This document shows, piece by piece, positions 23,960 through 31,616 of a DNA stretch of 34,696 nt. Positions within the stretch are counted from its first letter, which is position 1; each line of letters starts with the position of its first letter. The notes under the pieces were generated by a model, which saw nothing but the letters and a program-made list of their open reading frames with translations, ran no database searches and was not told the origin of the DNA. A program made the position numbers and the translations under genes. This stretch comes from Gp6-AA40 sp050742535 (GTDB lineage: Bacteria; Acidobacteriota; Vicinamibacteria; Vicinamibacterales; UBA2999). The stretch covers positions 1-34,696 of the forward strand of contig JBOGIQ010000018.1 of assembly GCA_050742535.1 (NCBI GenBank), given 5' to 3'.

Positions 23960-23988
23960 CCACGTCGGCGGCGTTTGTACGCGGCTCG

Positions 23989-25266
23989 TCAGGCGCGGAC
24001 GGTTTCGAGGCCGTGACCGTACGGTCCGGCCTCGCGGCGGCGCAGCAGCAGCGAGAAGATCAGTCCCGCGACGCTGAGCGCGGTGAACAGCAGGAGCATC
24101 GGCCGGTACCCGGCCGGGTTGGACACTCCCGCTCCGGCCCAGTCGTTGAGCCACCCTGCAGCCACGTTCACCACCGCCAGCCCGACATTCTGGAGCATCG
24201 TCATCAGCCCGAGCGCCGTGCCGAGACGATGACTGTCGACGAGGTAGGGCACCGACGCCCAGAGCACCGCGGGCACGAGCGAGAAGGCGATCCCGATCAT
24301 CACCGTGCTCACCCAGAGATCCCAGTCCGTGTAGAGCAGCGTCGGGAACACGGCGAGCAGGAGCAGCGAGCCGAAGAACATCGCGATGCTGCGGCGGCCG
24401 ATGCGATCGACGATCAGGCCGAAGAGCGGCGTGGCGAAGATCGCCGCCAGGAAGACGTATCCGTTCATCTGACCCGCCCGCTCGAGCGATAAACCCTGCG
24501 CGTTCTGGAAGTATTCGATGGCAAACGTGCTGCGGAAGGGAAAGATCACGGAATAGAACGTGACGCACAAACCGACGATGAACCAGTACGAGCGATCGAA
24601 GCGCACCAGATCGGACCAGACGAATCGTTCAGCGGCGCGCGACTGCGGAAGCGCATATCGCCGTGCGGCGGATGCCTCGATGGCCCAGTAGGCTGCTGCC
24701 GCCCCGAATGAGACGACGGCGAAGCCGACGGCGATCAGGAGGGGAGCGCGCCAGCCGGAGTCGTAGGCCCAGCCGGCCCACGTCGGGGACAGGTCGGCTG
24801 CGTACGACCCGGCGCGCGCGATGGCCAGGTTCACGCCGAACGCGAAACCAAGCTGCTTCCCTCTGAACCAATGTCCGAGAACGGCGGTGACGGCGACGAT
24901 CATCGATTCTCCGCCCAGTCCGAAGATCAGACGGCCCGCCGCCATGATCCAGAACGTGCCGGACGCCGCCGACAGCAGCGCGCCAACGAGACAGACGGCG
25001 GTAAATCCCGCCGTCGCCTGGCGCGTCCCGAATCGATCGACGAGCACGCCGCCGATGAGCACCATCACGATGTTCGGTGCGCTGTAGATCGCCTGCAGCA
25101 GTCCGACCTGGGTGGACGTGAAACCGAGCTGCGACTGCAGGATGTTCGACAGCGGCGGGATGGAGTCGTAGACGTAGTAATTGCCGAACATGGCCAGGCT
25201 GGTGAACAGGAGAACCAGCCAGCGAATGGACGGCGGAGGGGCCGGCGGCGCGGATACCGTTGTCAT
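23989..25266 (-). CDS. Major facilitator superfamily transporter
   Basis: A 425-residue protein from ATG 25266; a TTG two codons upstream is less likely. Twelve hydrophobic segments are visible, beginning IRWLVLLFTSLAMFGNYYVY. The MFS loop signature appears as GGVLVDRFGTRQATAG between helices 2 and 3 and again as GLIVDRIGRRSIAMFFG in the second half. Similar carriers move small organic acids or sugars with protons; the substrate is not evident. It lies 11 bases after the hybrid histidine kinase gene and is probably co-transcribed, so the kinase may control uptake or respond to the transported compound. Confidence 0.9.
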   Translation of the reverse strand: MTTVSAPPAPPPSIRWLVLLFTSLAMFGNYYVYDSIPPLSNILQSQLGFTSTQVGLLQAIYSAPNIVMVLIGGVLVDRFGTRQATAGFTAVCLVGALLSAASGTFWIMAAGRLIFGLGGESMIVAVTAVLGHWFRGKQLGFAFGVNLAIARAGSYAADLSPTWAGWAYDSGWRAPLLIAVGFAVVSFGAAAAYWAIEASAARRYALPQSRAAERFVWSDLVRFDRSYWFIVGLCVTFYSVIFPFRSTFAIEYFQNAQGLSLERAGQMNGYVFLAAIFATPLFGLIVDRIGRRSIAMFFGSLLLLAVFPTLLYTDWDLWVSTVMIGIAFSLVPAVLWASVPYLVDSHRLGTALGLMTMLQNVGLAVVNVAAGWLNDWAGAGVSNPAGYRPMLLLFTALSVAGLIFSLLLRRREAGPYGHGLETVRA

Positions 25267-25277
25267 CGACAAACGAA

Positions 25278-26969
25278 TTACCGCACGTCCTGTGTCAGGT
25301 CGACGCCGAGTGCCTCGGCCAGAGCCTCGAGACTGAACGGCTTGAGCAGCAGATTGAACTCGCCTTCCCTGATGTCGGCCGCCGACTCGACGTAACCGGT
25401 CGTCAGCAGAATCGGCAGATCCGGCTGGCGCCGCCTGATTTCGCGCGCGAGCTGCACGCCGCTCACGCCGCCCGGCATCATGATGTCGGACAGCACGATG
25501 TCGATCTGCCGCGAGTTGGCGAGGGCGCCGAGTGCGGCCTCCGAACCGGTGACGTGCGTGACGGAGAACCCGATCGAGGCGAGCAGCTCACGGGTCAGCG
25601 CCGACACTTCGCGATCGTCTTCGACCAGCAGCACGTGTCCGCGGCGCTGGCGGTCGATTCGCGGCGGTCCGCTGGGCAGGTCCGGTTTGGCAACGGGATC
25701 GGTCATCGAGCGCCGTAGCAGCACGGTGACGATCGTTCCGACGCCGACCTCGCTGTCGATGTTCACCTGGCCGCCGGACTGCTGCGCGAAGCCGTAGACC
25801 TGCGGCAGACCCAGCCCCGATCCCTTGCCGATGTCCTTGGTCGTGAAAAACGGCTCGAACACGCGCGCTTTGACATCCGGCGCCATGCCCTGTCCGTTGT
25901 CGGCGATCGAGAGCTTGACGAAGTCAGCGCCCGTCTCCTGAACGTTTTCCACCGTGATGGAGATCACGCCGCCATCCGGCATCGCATCGCGGGCATTCAG
26001 ACACAGGTTGAGGACGGCCAGCTCCATTTCGCCGGTGTCCACTTCGACCGGCCACACGTCGGGCGCGAAGTGCATCTGCACCTCGATGTGCCCGCCGAGC
26101 GAGCCGTCGAGCATGGTCCGCATCCCGTGGAGGTGCGCGGTCAGATCGATCGACTCGGGATTGACCGGCCGCCGCCGCGAGAAGGCCAGCAGATGCCGCG
26201 TCAGGCCGGTGCCGCGGGCGATGGCGCGCCGCATCGCCTCGAAGACACGCGGGCTCGGCGCCGTTGACTGTGCCGCCGAGCGCTCGAGCAGCTGCACTCC
26301 GCTGGCGAACACCGCCAGCAGGTTGTTGAAGTCGTGCGCCACGCCGCCGGTCAGCTGTCCCAGCGACTCCATCTTCTGCGTCTGCCGCAGCGCCGCCTCC
26401 GCCGTGCGCAGCTTCTCCTGATGGTCCATCCGTTCCGCGACCGCCTCGTCCACGCGCCGCTCGAGCGTTTCGTTCAGCTCGCGCAGCCCGCGCAGCGCGA
26501 GCACCTTCTGCGTCGACTCCGTGCAGGCGCAGAACATCCCGGCAACCTTGCCGCTTTCATCGCGAACCGGCGAATAGGAGAACGTGAACCATGTCTGCTC
26601 GTCGTAGCCCTTGCGGTTCATGACGAGCGGAAGGTCCTCACGATACGTTGCCTGGCCCGCCAGCGCGGCGTCGATGAGCGGGCTGATGTCAGCCCAGATC
26701 TCGGACCAGATGTCATAGAACCGCTGCCCGAGCGCGCGCGGGTGCTTCGCGCCCAGGATCTCGGCGTACGGATCGTTATAGAGGAAGCCGAGGTCCTCGC
26801 CCCAGGCAACGAACATCGGGAAGCGTGACTGCAGCAACAGCCCAACCACGGCGCGGAGTGATTGCGGCCACGACGCAGGCGGCCCCAGCGGCGACGTGGA
26901 CCAGTCGTGCGCGCGCATCAATGCGCCCACGCGTCCGCCGCCGGCAAGGAATTCACCTGATGTGGTCAT
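25278..26969 (-). CDS. Hybrid sensor histidine kinase with PAS and receiver domains
   Basis: A 563-residue soluble sensor with no membrane helix. The PAS-like domain covers about 45-155 (PMFVAWGEDLGFLYNDPYAE, TWFTFSYSPVRDESGKVAG). A coiled-coil linker runs 157-200. The phosphoacceptor His212 lies in LTGGVAHDFNNLL. The ATPase domain has its N box (NLCLNARDAM), G1 (DNGQGM, 357-362) and G2 (GKGSGLGLPQVYG). A C-terminal receiver (HVLLVEDDREVSALTRELLA) carries the phosphoacceptor Asp495 in LSDIMMPGG. No separate response regulator is adjacent. TAGAAT on the minus strand at 26991-26996 is a possible -10, giving a short leader. The MFS gene follows directly. Confidence 0.93.
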   Translation of the reverse strand: MTTSGEFLAGGGRVGALMRAHDWSTSPLGPPASWPQSLRAVVGLLLQSRFPMFVAWGEDLGFLYNDPYAEILGAKHPRALGQRFYDIWSEIWADISPLIDAALAGQATYREDLPLVMNRKGYDEQTWFTFSYSPVRDESGKVAGMFCACTESTQKVLALRGLRELNETLERRVDEAVAERMDHQEKLRTAEAALRQTQKMESLGQLTGGVAHDFNNLLAVFASGVQLLERSAAQSTAPSPRVFEAMRRAIARGTGLTRHLLAFSRRRPVNPESIDLTAHLHGMRTMLDGSLGGHIEVQMHFAPDVWPVEVDTGEMELAVLNLCLNARDAMPDGGVISITVENVQETGADFVKLSIADNGQGMAPDVKARVFEPFFTTKDIGKGSGLGLPQVYGFAQQSGGQVNIDSEVGVGTIVTVLLRRSMTDPVAKPDLPSGPPRIDRQRRGHVLLVEDDREVSALTRELLASIGFSVTHVTGSEAALGALANSRQIDIVLSDIMMPGGVSGVQLAREIRRRQPDLPILLTTGYVESAADIREGEFNLLLKPFSLEALAEALGVDLTQDVR

Positions 26970-27342
26970 AGCAGTGACGGCCGGGGCCGAATTCTACCAA
27001 GTCCGACTCACGAGCCGAGCTCAGCCTCAAGCCTGCTCGCGGGAGGGAACGGAGAGGCCGGAGAAAACGGATTCACACGGAGACACGGTGGCACGGAGAC
27101 GCACAGAGGCTCTCAAATCTGTTTTCGTTCGTTCGCCACGATTTGCGTTTCGTGGCCAAGCCCTTCTTCCAGTGCGAGTACGCTATTACCTCTTATTCGT
27201 CCGCTTGCTTCCGGTTACGGGCCGTTGCGCCTGATTCCGGCTCGATGTCACTCGACGCGATTCTGACCGGGTGGTAGGGGAGCTGGCGACGTCATTCGAG
27301 CACCTGACATCGCCGGCTCCTTTCTGAAGATGACCTACTGCT
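26970..27342. other. Intergenic stretch with a repeat element
   Basis: This 373-base gap holds the histidine kinase promoter region at its left side and a short-unit repeat element at about 27064-27170. From 27171 to 27342 I see no convincing gene, RNA or repeat. The composition becomes less GC-rich here, marking the left edge of the defence island. Confidence 0.5.
27064..27170. repeat. Short-unit repeat element A, left flank of defence island
   Basis: CACGG recurs at 8-base spacing (27076, 27084, 27092), followed by a degenerate unit, and after about 50 bases the segment GGCCAAGCCCTTCTTC at 27154-27169. The same segment, with one extra A, is in element B (32805-32821) on the other side of the island and in the same orientation. 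Element A breaks off just after CTTCTTC, where B continues into a CTTCG array. Confidence 0.55.
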
Positions 27343-27578
27343 CTAGTGCTCGATGTCGTGCGGCGGGTTCGGGTCGTTGCCGAATGAATCATTGCTGCGG
27401 ATGACGTCTTTGCGGTTGTGCGTCACCAAGTCTACGCCGCCGCGCTTTGCCTCGCGTCGGCCCGCGTCGATCGCCGCCTGTTGCGTACGGTGGTTCGACT
27501 GCACCTGACTGTTCTGGGTTACTTGCCAGCCGCTGCGATTTCCGCCGGTGAGACATGCACGTCGTGTTTCTTGCCCAT
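27343..27578 (-). pseudogene. DUF2188 protein gene with an apparent frameshift
   Basis: Two frames together make a complete DUF2188 protein. From ATG 27578 the first frame gives MGKKHDVHVSPAE and then soon meets a stop. From about 27545 the other frame gives NRSGWQVTQNSQVQSNHRTQ, QAAIDAGRREAKRGGVDLV and RSNDSFGNDPNPPHD to a stop at 27343. The second part carries the family hallmarks (the AIDAGR helix and the S-x-GNDP-x-PP ending). The break lies in GGCGGAAATC (about 27538-27547) and one extra base would restore a protein of roughly 78 residues. GGAGG lies upstream of the ATG. The function of DUF2188 is unknown. A mutation and a sequencing error are equally possible. Confidence 0.65.
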
Positions 27579-27843
27579 GATGATTCGAACCCTCCGGTAC
27601 GACCGCATCCGCATTCTCGGCACAGATCCGAAGAAGCTCGATCCCTAAAGAGGCCAGACGCGACATGGCGCTACGGTCGCGCTCCTGCTCCTCGAGTTGC
27701 GCTTCTTCCGAAGCGCGGCCGAGTGAACCGTGAAGGATGTTTCATTGGGTAATCAAGTCGGCACGCGAATCGAAATGGCGTCGTCGGTATCCACGTAGCA
27801 GGTTCTCAATCCGGGTCCCATGCGACCAAGATAGAGTGAAATC

Positions 27844-28272
27844 GTGGATCGAATCTCCAGCAAGCGGCGGAGCGACAACATGCGTCGAATCCGCAGCCGC
27901 GACACCTCGCCGGAAATGTTGGTTCGCCGCTTCCTTCACTCGAAGGGCCTTCGGTACCGTCTGCATCCTGCGCACCTACCCGGAAAGCCTGACCTTGTGT
28001 TTCCCGCCTTGCGCAGCTGCGTCTTCGTGCATGGCTGCTTCTGGCATGGTTGCACGCTCTGCGTGGATGGAACTCGCAGAGTGCAGTCTCGCTCGACCTA
28101 TTGGATTCCGAAGATTCAGGGCAATCAGCGCAGAGACCGGGCGCACCAGCGAGCACTGTCCAGCGCCGGTTGGTCGGTACACGTAATCTGGGAGTGCCAG
28201 CTAAGGGACCAATCGAAACTCAGGGTACTGGCGAAGTGTCTGCTTTCAGCACGCGACCGGCTCGATCGCTAA
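27844..28272 (+). CDS. vsr: Very-short-patch mismatch repair endonuclease Vsr
   Basis: A 142-residue Vsr family protein. Vsr nicks DNA 5' of the T in T:G mismatches that arise when 5-methylcytosine deaminates, so its place beside a cytosine-C5 methyltransferase fits. Family blocks are clear: SDNMRRIRSRDTSPEMLVRR at the N-terminus, PGKPDLVFP with the catalytic Asp50, VHGCFWHGC with His63, His68 and zinc-ligand cysteines, and AGWSVHVIWECQL near the C-terminus. Start GTG 27844 has no Shine-Dalgarno sequence; a TAGAGT hexamer lies about 6 bases upstream, so the message may be leaderless. The 265 bases upstream to the DUF2188 gene hold no convincing gene. It converges on the restriction gene, with overlapping stops. 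Confidence 0.93.
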   Translation: MDRISSKRRSDNMRRIRSRDTSPEMLVRRFLHSKGLRYRLHPAHLPGKPDLVFPALRSCVFVHGCFWHGCTLCVDGTRRVQSRSTYWIPKIQGNQRRDRAHQRALSSAGWSVHVIWECQLRDQSKLRVLAKCLLSARDRLDR

Positions 28273-29339
28273 GATCGCGGAGTTGTCAGCCGCTCAAGCC
28301 ACTGCTCTAAGCTGATGAGACGGCCAGACTGAATGTGTTCAGGTAGTCGATTCGCCGAACCTCGTCCAGTTGTGCCATAAGCCGCGATTGGACCCGCCGG
28401 ATTGACATGTACGACGGCGTTAAACAGGAACGCATTCTGGCGTCGTCGGTCGCACGCCGCCGCGATCCGCGCGGCGTCAAATTCGTTGCTTACAAGCACA
28501 AAGTCAAAGTCGCGGCCCAAGTCCTCAAGACGTGCGTACGCGTCAAAATCGACTCCGAACTGTTCTTCTCGGTCCGCCCTGACACTCCACTTTGCGCTAA
28601 CAAGAATCCGGCGCTGATCTGGCCGTATAACCGCAACGTCGACCTTGCGCGGCTTCTCAACGCCAGGTGGCGGTCGAAATCCGGGAAGCGAATGGAGCAA
28701 GGGCCGTGCGTGGACCTGCAGCGCTGAACTTTCAGGAAGGCGTTGAACGATCGCTGCCAGAACATCTTCGAAACCTTCGCCGACGAGGTTCTTGCGCTTG
28801 TTCTCCAGACGAAAATAGGTCTGAATCCGCTGCGCCAGCCGTCGAAGTGCATCGGGCGGCGGCTCCGCAGCGAGCCAAGACCCCAACTCCTCTCGGATCA
28901 TGGTCTCAAAGATCGGGTCCTCTCCAGGTTCTGGCAGGTTGCGTCCGTCAAAGGCCTTGCGCTGTGCTGCAGCAATCGGAGCTCGACGTTCTTGATGCCT
29001 GGCGGCAATTACCGCAAGGCGTTCCGTGCAGCGACGGAACAGCCAGTCGATGTCCTCGCCAATCTTGTGTGGAGCTGCGTTGAGCGTCTTTGCCAGCCAG
29101 TCGTGGAAAGCGAGTGAGCGGCCGTACCACGGGCGGCCGGGTTGCGCCTTGTCGCTTTCATAACAGTGTGCAAGCCCTGTGGTGCGATCGGTCCACAGTA
29201 GAAGCCTATAGACGTGCACCCAAGCGTTGGCCGGCGTGACCGGTCCACTGCCTGAAAAGTACTCCTGCAGCAACTCAAGCCGACTGTCCTCGCCGAATGC
29301 TCGATCGACGCTGGCGGACTTCTTGGTGGCTTTCGTCAC
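28269..29339 (-). CDS. Type II-like restriction endonuclease, PD-(D/E)XK fold
   Basis: A 356-residue protein starting at GTG 29339, which overlaps the methyltransferase TGA by 4 bases (GTGA). The catalytic core fits a PD-(D/E)XK nuclease: a leading helix with Glu (GEGFEDVLAAIV, about 187-198), then the metal-binding Asp234 in RKVDVAVIRPD, and Ser-Ala-Lys250 in RILVSAKWSVRAD, where S-x-K replaces the usual E-x-K. The N-terminal 180 residues are probably for DNA recognition (WVHVYRLLLWTDRTTGLAHC, WYGRSLAFHDWLAKTL). It should cleave the site that the neighbouring methyltransferase protects. The recognition sequence cannot be read from the protein. Its stop overlaps that of the convergent vsr gene. 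Confidence 0.8.
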   Translation of the reverse strand: MTKATKKSASVDRAFGEDSRLELLQEYFSGSGPVTPANAWVHVYRLLLWTDRTTGLAHCYESDKAQPGRPWYGRSLAFHDWLAKTLNAAPHKIGEDIDWLFRRCTERLAVIAARHQERRAPIAAAQRKAFDGRNLPEPGEDPIFETMIREELGSWLAAEPPPDALRRLAQRIQTYFRLENKRKNLVGEGFEDVLAAIVQRLPESSALQVHARPLLHSLPGFRPPPGVEKPRKVDVAVIRPDQRRILVSAKWSVRADREEQFGVDFDAYARLEDLGRDFDFVLVSNEFDAARIAAACDRRRQNAFLFNAVVHVNPAGPIAAYGTTGRGSANRLPEHIQSGRLISLEQWLERLTTPRS

Positions 29340-30670
29340 GCGGTTTTGTGTATCTGTCTGCTCGATAACACCTGTAGGAGCGTCGTAGCGACCGCCCGCG
29401 CCAGCAGGGGTGGGACGGCATTTCCAACCTGCCGATATCGCGAATGAGCGGCTCCGCCGTCGATGCGACCCGGCAGCTCACCGGGACGTTGATCGGTCGT
29501 GAAGACGAACCTGTCAGGAAAGGACTGCAGGCGCGCGAATTCCCTCACGCTAAGAGCTCGTGGATAGCGGTAATGATAGACGGAGTCAGCCTTCGTATTC
29601 AGCGTCCACGACCAAAGGTCTGGATGCAATCGACGATAGGCGTAGTAGTGACGACGCCCTAGTTTTCCTGTTCCGTTGCTGGGTCCCCAACGATCATCGC
29701 TCAAATATCTCTCAGTCAATTCATGGGGCAGATCACGAAAATTGCCGCCTGGAGGCAGCTTGGAAAGGCGGAGCTTCGTATCGGCGTTAATCCTTGGAAC
29801 GCTTACGTTTTCGATCATCTTCCCAAGGTCTTCGCGCATGCGACGCTGATATTCGGACAAGGGTTCCGGCAACCGATTGACCGGGAGTGAATCCTGAGCA
29901 TCCCCAGCCTTTAGAAACGCGAGGTCGCCAATGGCCTGCGCCGCCGTCGTAAACGACGGGTTCGCCGGGTCCCGCAACTCGTCGACAGACAAGAAGAGTT
30001 CGCTGCGGCTGCTGACACGGTAACGCACGTCGCCGTTGCCGTTTCGTCGTTCAAGAGAGAACACGTCAGTTGCGCCGGTGCCTTCAAGTGTCGGTGGAGC
30101 AAACCGGAGTGAAGAGTGCACTCCGATGAAGATGATCCGCTTCCGCGTTTGGGGTACACCAAAATCCGCCGCGTCCACGACCTGAGCCTTGACGCTGTAG
30201 ATACCGCGCAGCGACAGATCCTCAAGAATCTGCTCGCGAGCCCCCATCTGCTCGAGTCCCGGCACGTTCTCCATGACGAACGCCCTAGGCTCAAGTTTGT
30301 CGAGGATCCGCACGAATTCGCGGTACAGCGAATTGCGGGGATCGTCGATCAGACGGCTGTGGTTTCGCATTTGCGAGAACGCCTGGCACGGAGGACCGCC
30401 GACCACAATGTCGACATCACCTTCTGCAGAGCAGGCAACTTTTCCCCTAATCTCCGGTCTGCGCATGTCGCCATAAATCGTCTGCGCCTCCGGAAAGTTC
30501 AACCGGAACGTCGCACATGCATCCGGGTCAGCGTCGGCGCCGAGCAGTATCCGGCATCCGACTTGGCGGAACCCCTCTGACAGGCCACCAGCACCGCAGA
30601 ACAAGTCCGCAACTGTAAGGGGTTTCATAAACGACTTGGGACGCGTGCGATGCGAAGCGGAGATTCTCAT
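29336..30670 (-). CDS. DNA (cytosine-5-)-methyltransferase of a restriction-modification system
   Basis: A 444-residue C5-cytosine methyltransferase. All key motifs are present in order: I ADLFCGAGGLSEGF (AdoMet binding), IV GGPPCQAFS (catalytic Cys), VI MENVPG, VIII QTRKRIIFIG, then a variable target-recognition region, IX ARLQSFPD and X YRQVGNAVPPLLARAV. The frame is open to GTG 30769, but ATG 30670 is chosen because it overlaps the TGA of an upstream zinc-ribbon gene as ATGA and has AAGGA just before it. Its product protects host DNA from the endonuclease encoded next, to which it is coupled by a GTGA overlap. Confidence 0.93.
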   Translation of the reverse strand: MRISASHRTRPKSFMKPLTVADLFCGAGGLSEGFRQVGCRILLGADADPDACATFRLNFPEAQTIYGDMRRPEIRGKVACSAEGDVDIVVGGPPCQAFSQMRNHSRLIDDPRNSLYREFVRILDKLEPRAFVMENVPGLEQMGAREQILEDLSLRGIYSVKAQVVDAADFGVPQTRKRIIFIGVHSSLRFAPPTLEGTGATDVFSLERRNGNGDVRYRVSSRSELFLSVDELRDPANPSFTTAAQAIGDLAFLKAGDAQDSLPVNRLPEPLSEYQRRMREDLGKMIENVSVPRINADTKLRLSKLPPGGNFRDLPHELTERYLSDDRWGPSNGTGKLGRRHYYAYRRLHPDLWSWTLNTKADSVYHYRYPRALSVREFARLQSFPDRFVFTTDQRPGELPGRIDGGAAHSRYRQVGNAVPPLLARAVATTLLQVLSSRQIHKTA

Positions 30671-30834
30671 CGATCCTTGCCCTTCCTCCGCGAGGATTTT
30701 GGAAGGTCCCAGCGGGGACTCTTGCAGCGAGGACAAACCCGAGGCTTTTCGCCCTTTCGTGGCAGCCACTCATGACCGCACCGGCAGCGGCAACCGTTCA
30801 AAACGACGAGACCGATCTCGCTGGCAGCGACCAC
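30667..30834 (-). CDS. Small zinc-ribbon protein, first gene of the restriction-modification operon
   Basis: A 55-residue protein read from GTG 30834 to TGA 30667. It has two cysteine knuckles: CRCRCGHEW (Cys15, 17, 19) and CPRCKSPRWD (Cys34, 37), separated by LPRKGEKPRV, with a basic tail (KSSRRKGKDR). This C-x-C-GHEW-x-PR...CPxC-x-S-x-x-W pattern is a rubredoxin-like zinc ribbon. A minus-strand TATACT ends 7 bases before the GTG with no Shine-Dalgarno sequence, suggesting a leaderless start. The stop overlaps the methyltransferase ATG as ATGA. Being first in the operon and basic, it may bind DNA or the methyltransferase, perhaps as a controller; this is inference. An inner start at TTG (residue 12) is possible. 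Confidence 0.75.
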   Translation of the reverse strand: MVAASEIGLVVLNGCRCRCGHEWLPRKGEKPRVCPRCKSPRWDLPKSSRRKGKDR

Positions 30835-30841
30835 CGTTGCA

Positions 30842-30847
30842 AGTATA
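30842..30847 (-). promoter_or_regulatory. Probable -10 element of the restriction-modification operon
   Basis: TATACT on the minus strand, 7 bases before the zinc-ribbon GTG. The -35 position (about 30865-30870, CTACTT) is poor and lies in a palindrome at 30864-30879. Confidence 0.45.
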
Positions 30848-30863
30848 TACCAATAGTAAATCC

Positions 30864-30879
30864 TAAGTAGGGCTACTAA
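30864..30879. promoter_or_regulatory. Imperfect palindrome over the operon -35 region
   Basis: TAAGTAG and CTACTAA flank GG (6 of 7 positions paired). It overlaps the expected -35 region of the restriction-modification operon and lies upstream of the divergent kwaA. This is where an operator for a controller of one or both units would sit. Confidence 0.4.
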
Positions 30880-30981
30880 AAGGAACTACTGTCGATAGGT
30901 TACGGTGTTCGATCGAATCGCATCATCGACGAGAAGAGTGACGGAGGAGGTCAACTCGCTACCGAGCCAGCCTCGCAAAGG

Positions 30982-30990
30982 CCCCCCCCC
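30982..30990 (+). repeat. Nine-cytosine homopolymer upstream of kwaA
   Basis: A run of nine C lies about 50 bases before the kwaA ATG, downstream of a GGAGGAGG purine run (30946-30953) that has no start codon at proper spacing. The 30671-31040 region otherwise holds the zinc-ribbon gene, its promoter and the palindrome. Confidence 0.7.
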
Positions 30991-31040
30991 GAAGACGACT
31001 AAACTGCGGCAGCCGATCACCGCAAGACGAGGGCTGACTG

Positions 31041-31616
31041 ATGTCGCGTCTAGCACCAACCAAACGAGGCGAAGGCCTCAGAGCCGCGAGGCTACTGATG
31101 GTGCTGAGCAGTGTGTCCCCATTATTCATTCTGTGGGCTATACGCGGTACAACTCTCGTTCCAGATCGATGGTTCGTGGGTTTTTGTGCGCTGATGGTCG
31201 TTGGGCCAAATGCATTCCTATGGCTGCGAATTCGAACAGCGGTGGCACAGTCAGATCGCCGTGAGATCGTTGTAGGCAACGCCGACGATCACCGCGATCA
31301 CATTTTGGTTTACTTGTTCGCAATGCTGCTGCCCTTCTATTCCGAGGACATCGGAACCTGGCGGGAGCTCGGCGCGACGCTCGCCGCCCTCGCTTTCATC
31401 GTTTTTCTGTTTTGGCACCTTAATCTGCATTACATGAACCTGTGGTTCGCCGTTCGCGGCCTGCGCGTGTTCACCGTGTATCCGCCAGCAGACGGGAATC
31501 CGCTTACCGGAAAGACCCGTCAAGCGATAATTACGAATCGGGTCAGTCTCGCGCCTGGAGAAAGACTCGTGGCCTACCGCATAAGTGACACGGTGTATCT
31601 GGAGGCGGATGCATGA
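31041..31616 (+). CDS. kwaA: Kiwa anti-phage system membrane protein KwaA-like
   Basis: A 191-residue protein with four predicted membrane helices: about 16-34 (RLLMVLSSVSPLFILWAI), 44-63 (WFVGFCALMVVGPNAFLWL), 87-100 (HILVYLFAMLLPFY) and 110-128 (LGATLAALAFIVFLFWHLN). After the last helix comes LHYMNLWFAVRGLRVFTV, resembling the segment after the last helix in KwaA proteins, then a cytoplasmic tail. Length and topology match KwaA. Its TGA overlaps the next ATG (ATGA), and the next gene encodes a DUF4868 protein, the KwaB hallmark. KwaA is the membrane partner that senses infection at the envelope with KwaB. The call rests on pairing and topology more than on identity. GAGG lies 9 bases before ATG 31041. 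Confidence 0.7.
   Translation: MSRLAPTKRGEGLRAARLLMVLSSVSPLFILWAIRGTTLVPDRWFVGFCALMVVGPNAFLWLRIRTAVAQSDRREIVVGNADDHRDHILVYLFAMLLPFYSEDIGTWRELGATLAALAFIVFLFWHLNLHYMNLWFAVRGLRVFTVYPPADGNPLTGKTRQAIITNRVSLAPGERLVAYRISDTVYLEADA

Noticed and set aside
27737..28186. 149-codon plus frame overlapping vsr
   Set aside because: It lies in another frame of the vsr gene and has no recognisable motif; vsr has all its catalytic residues.
30769..30769. GTG 30769 as methyltransferase start
   Set aside because: The extra 33 residues match no methyltransferase, and the same DNA encodes the zinc-ribbon protein in another frame, whose stop overlaps ATG 30670.
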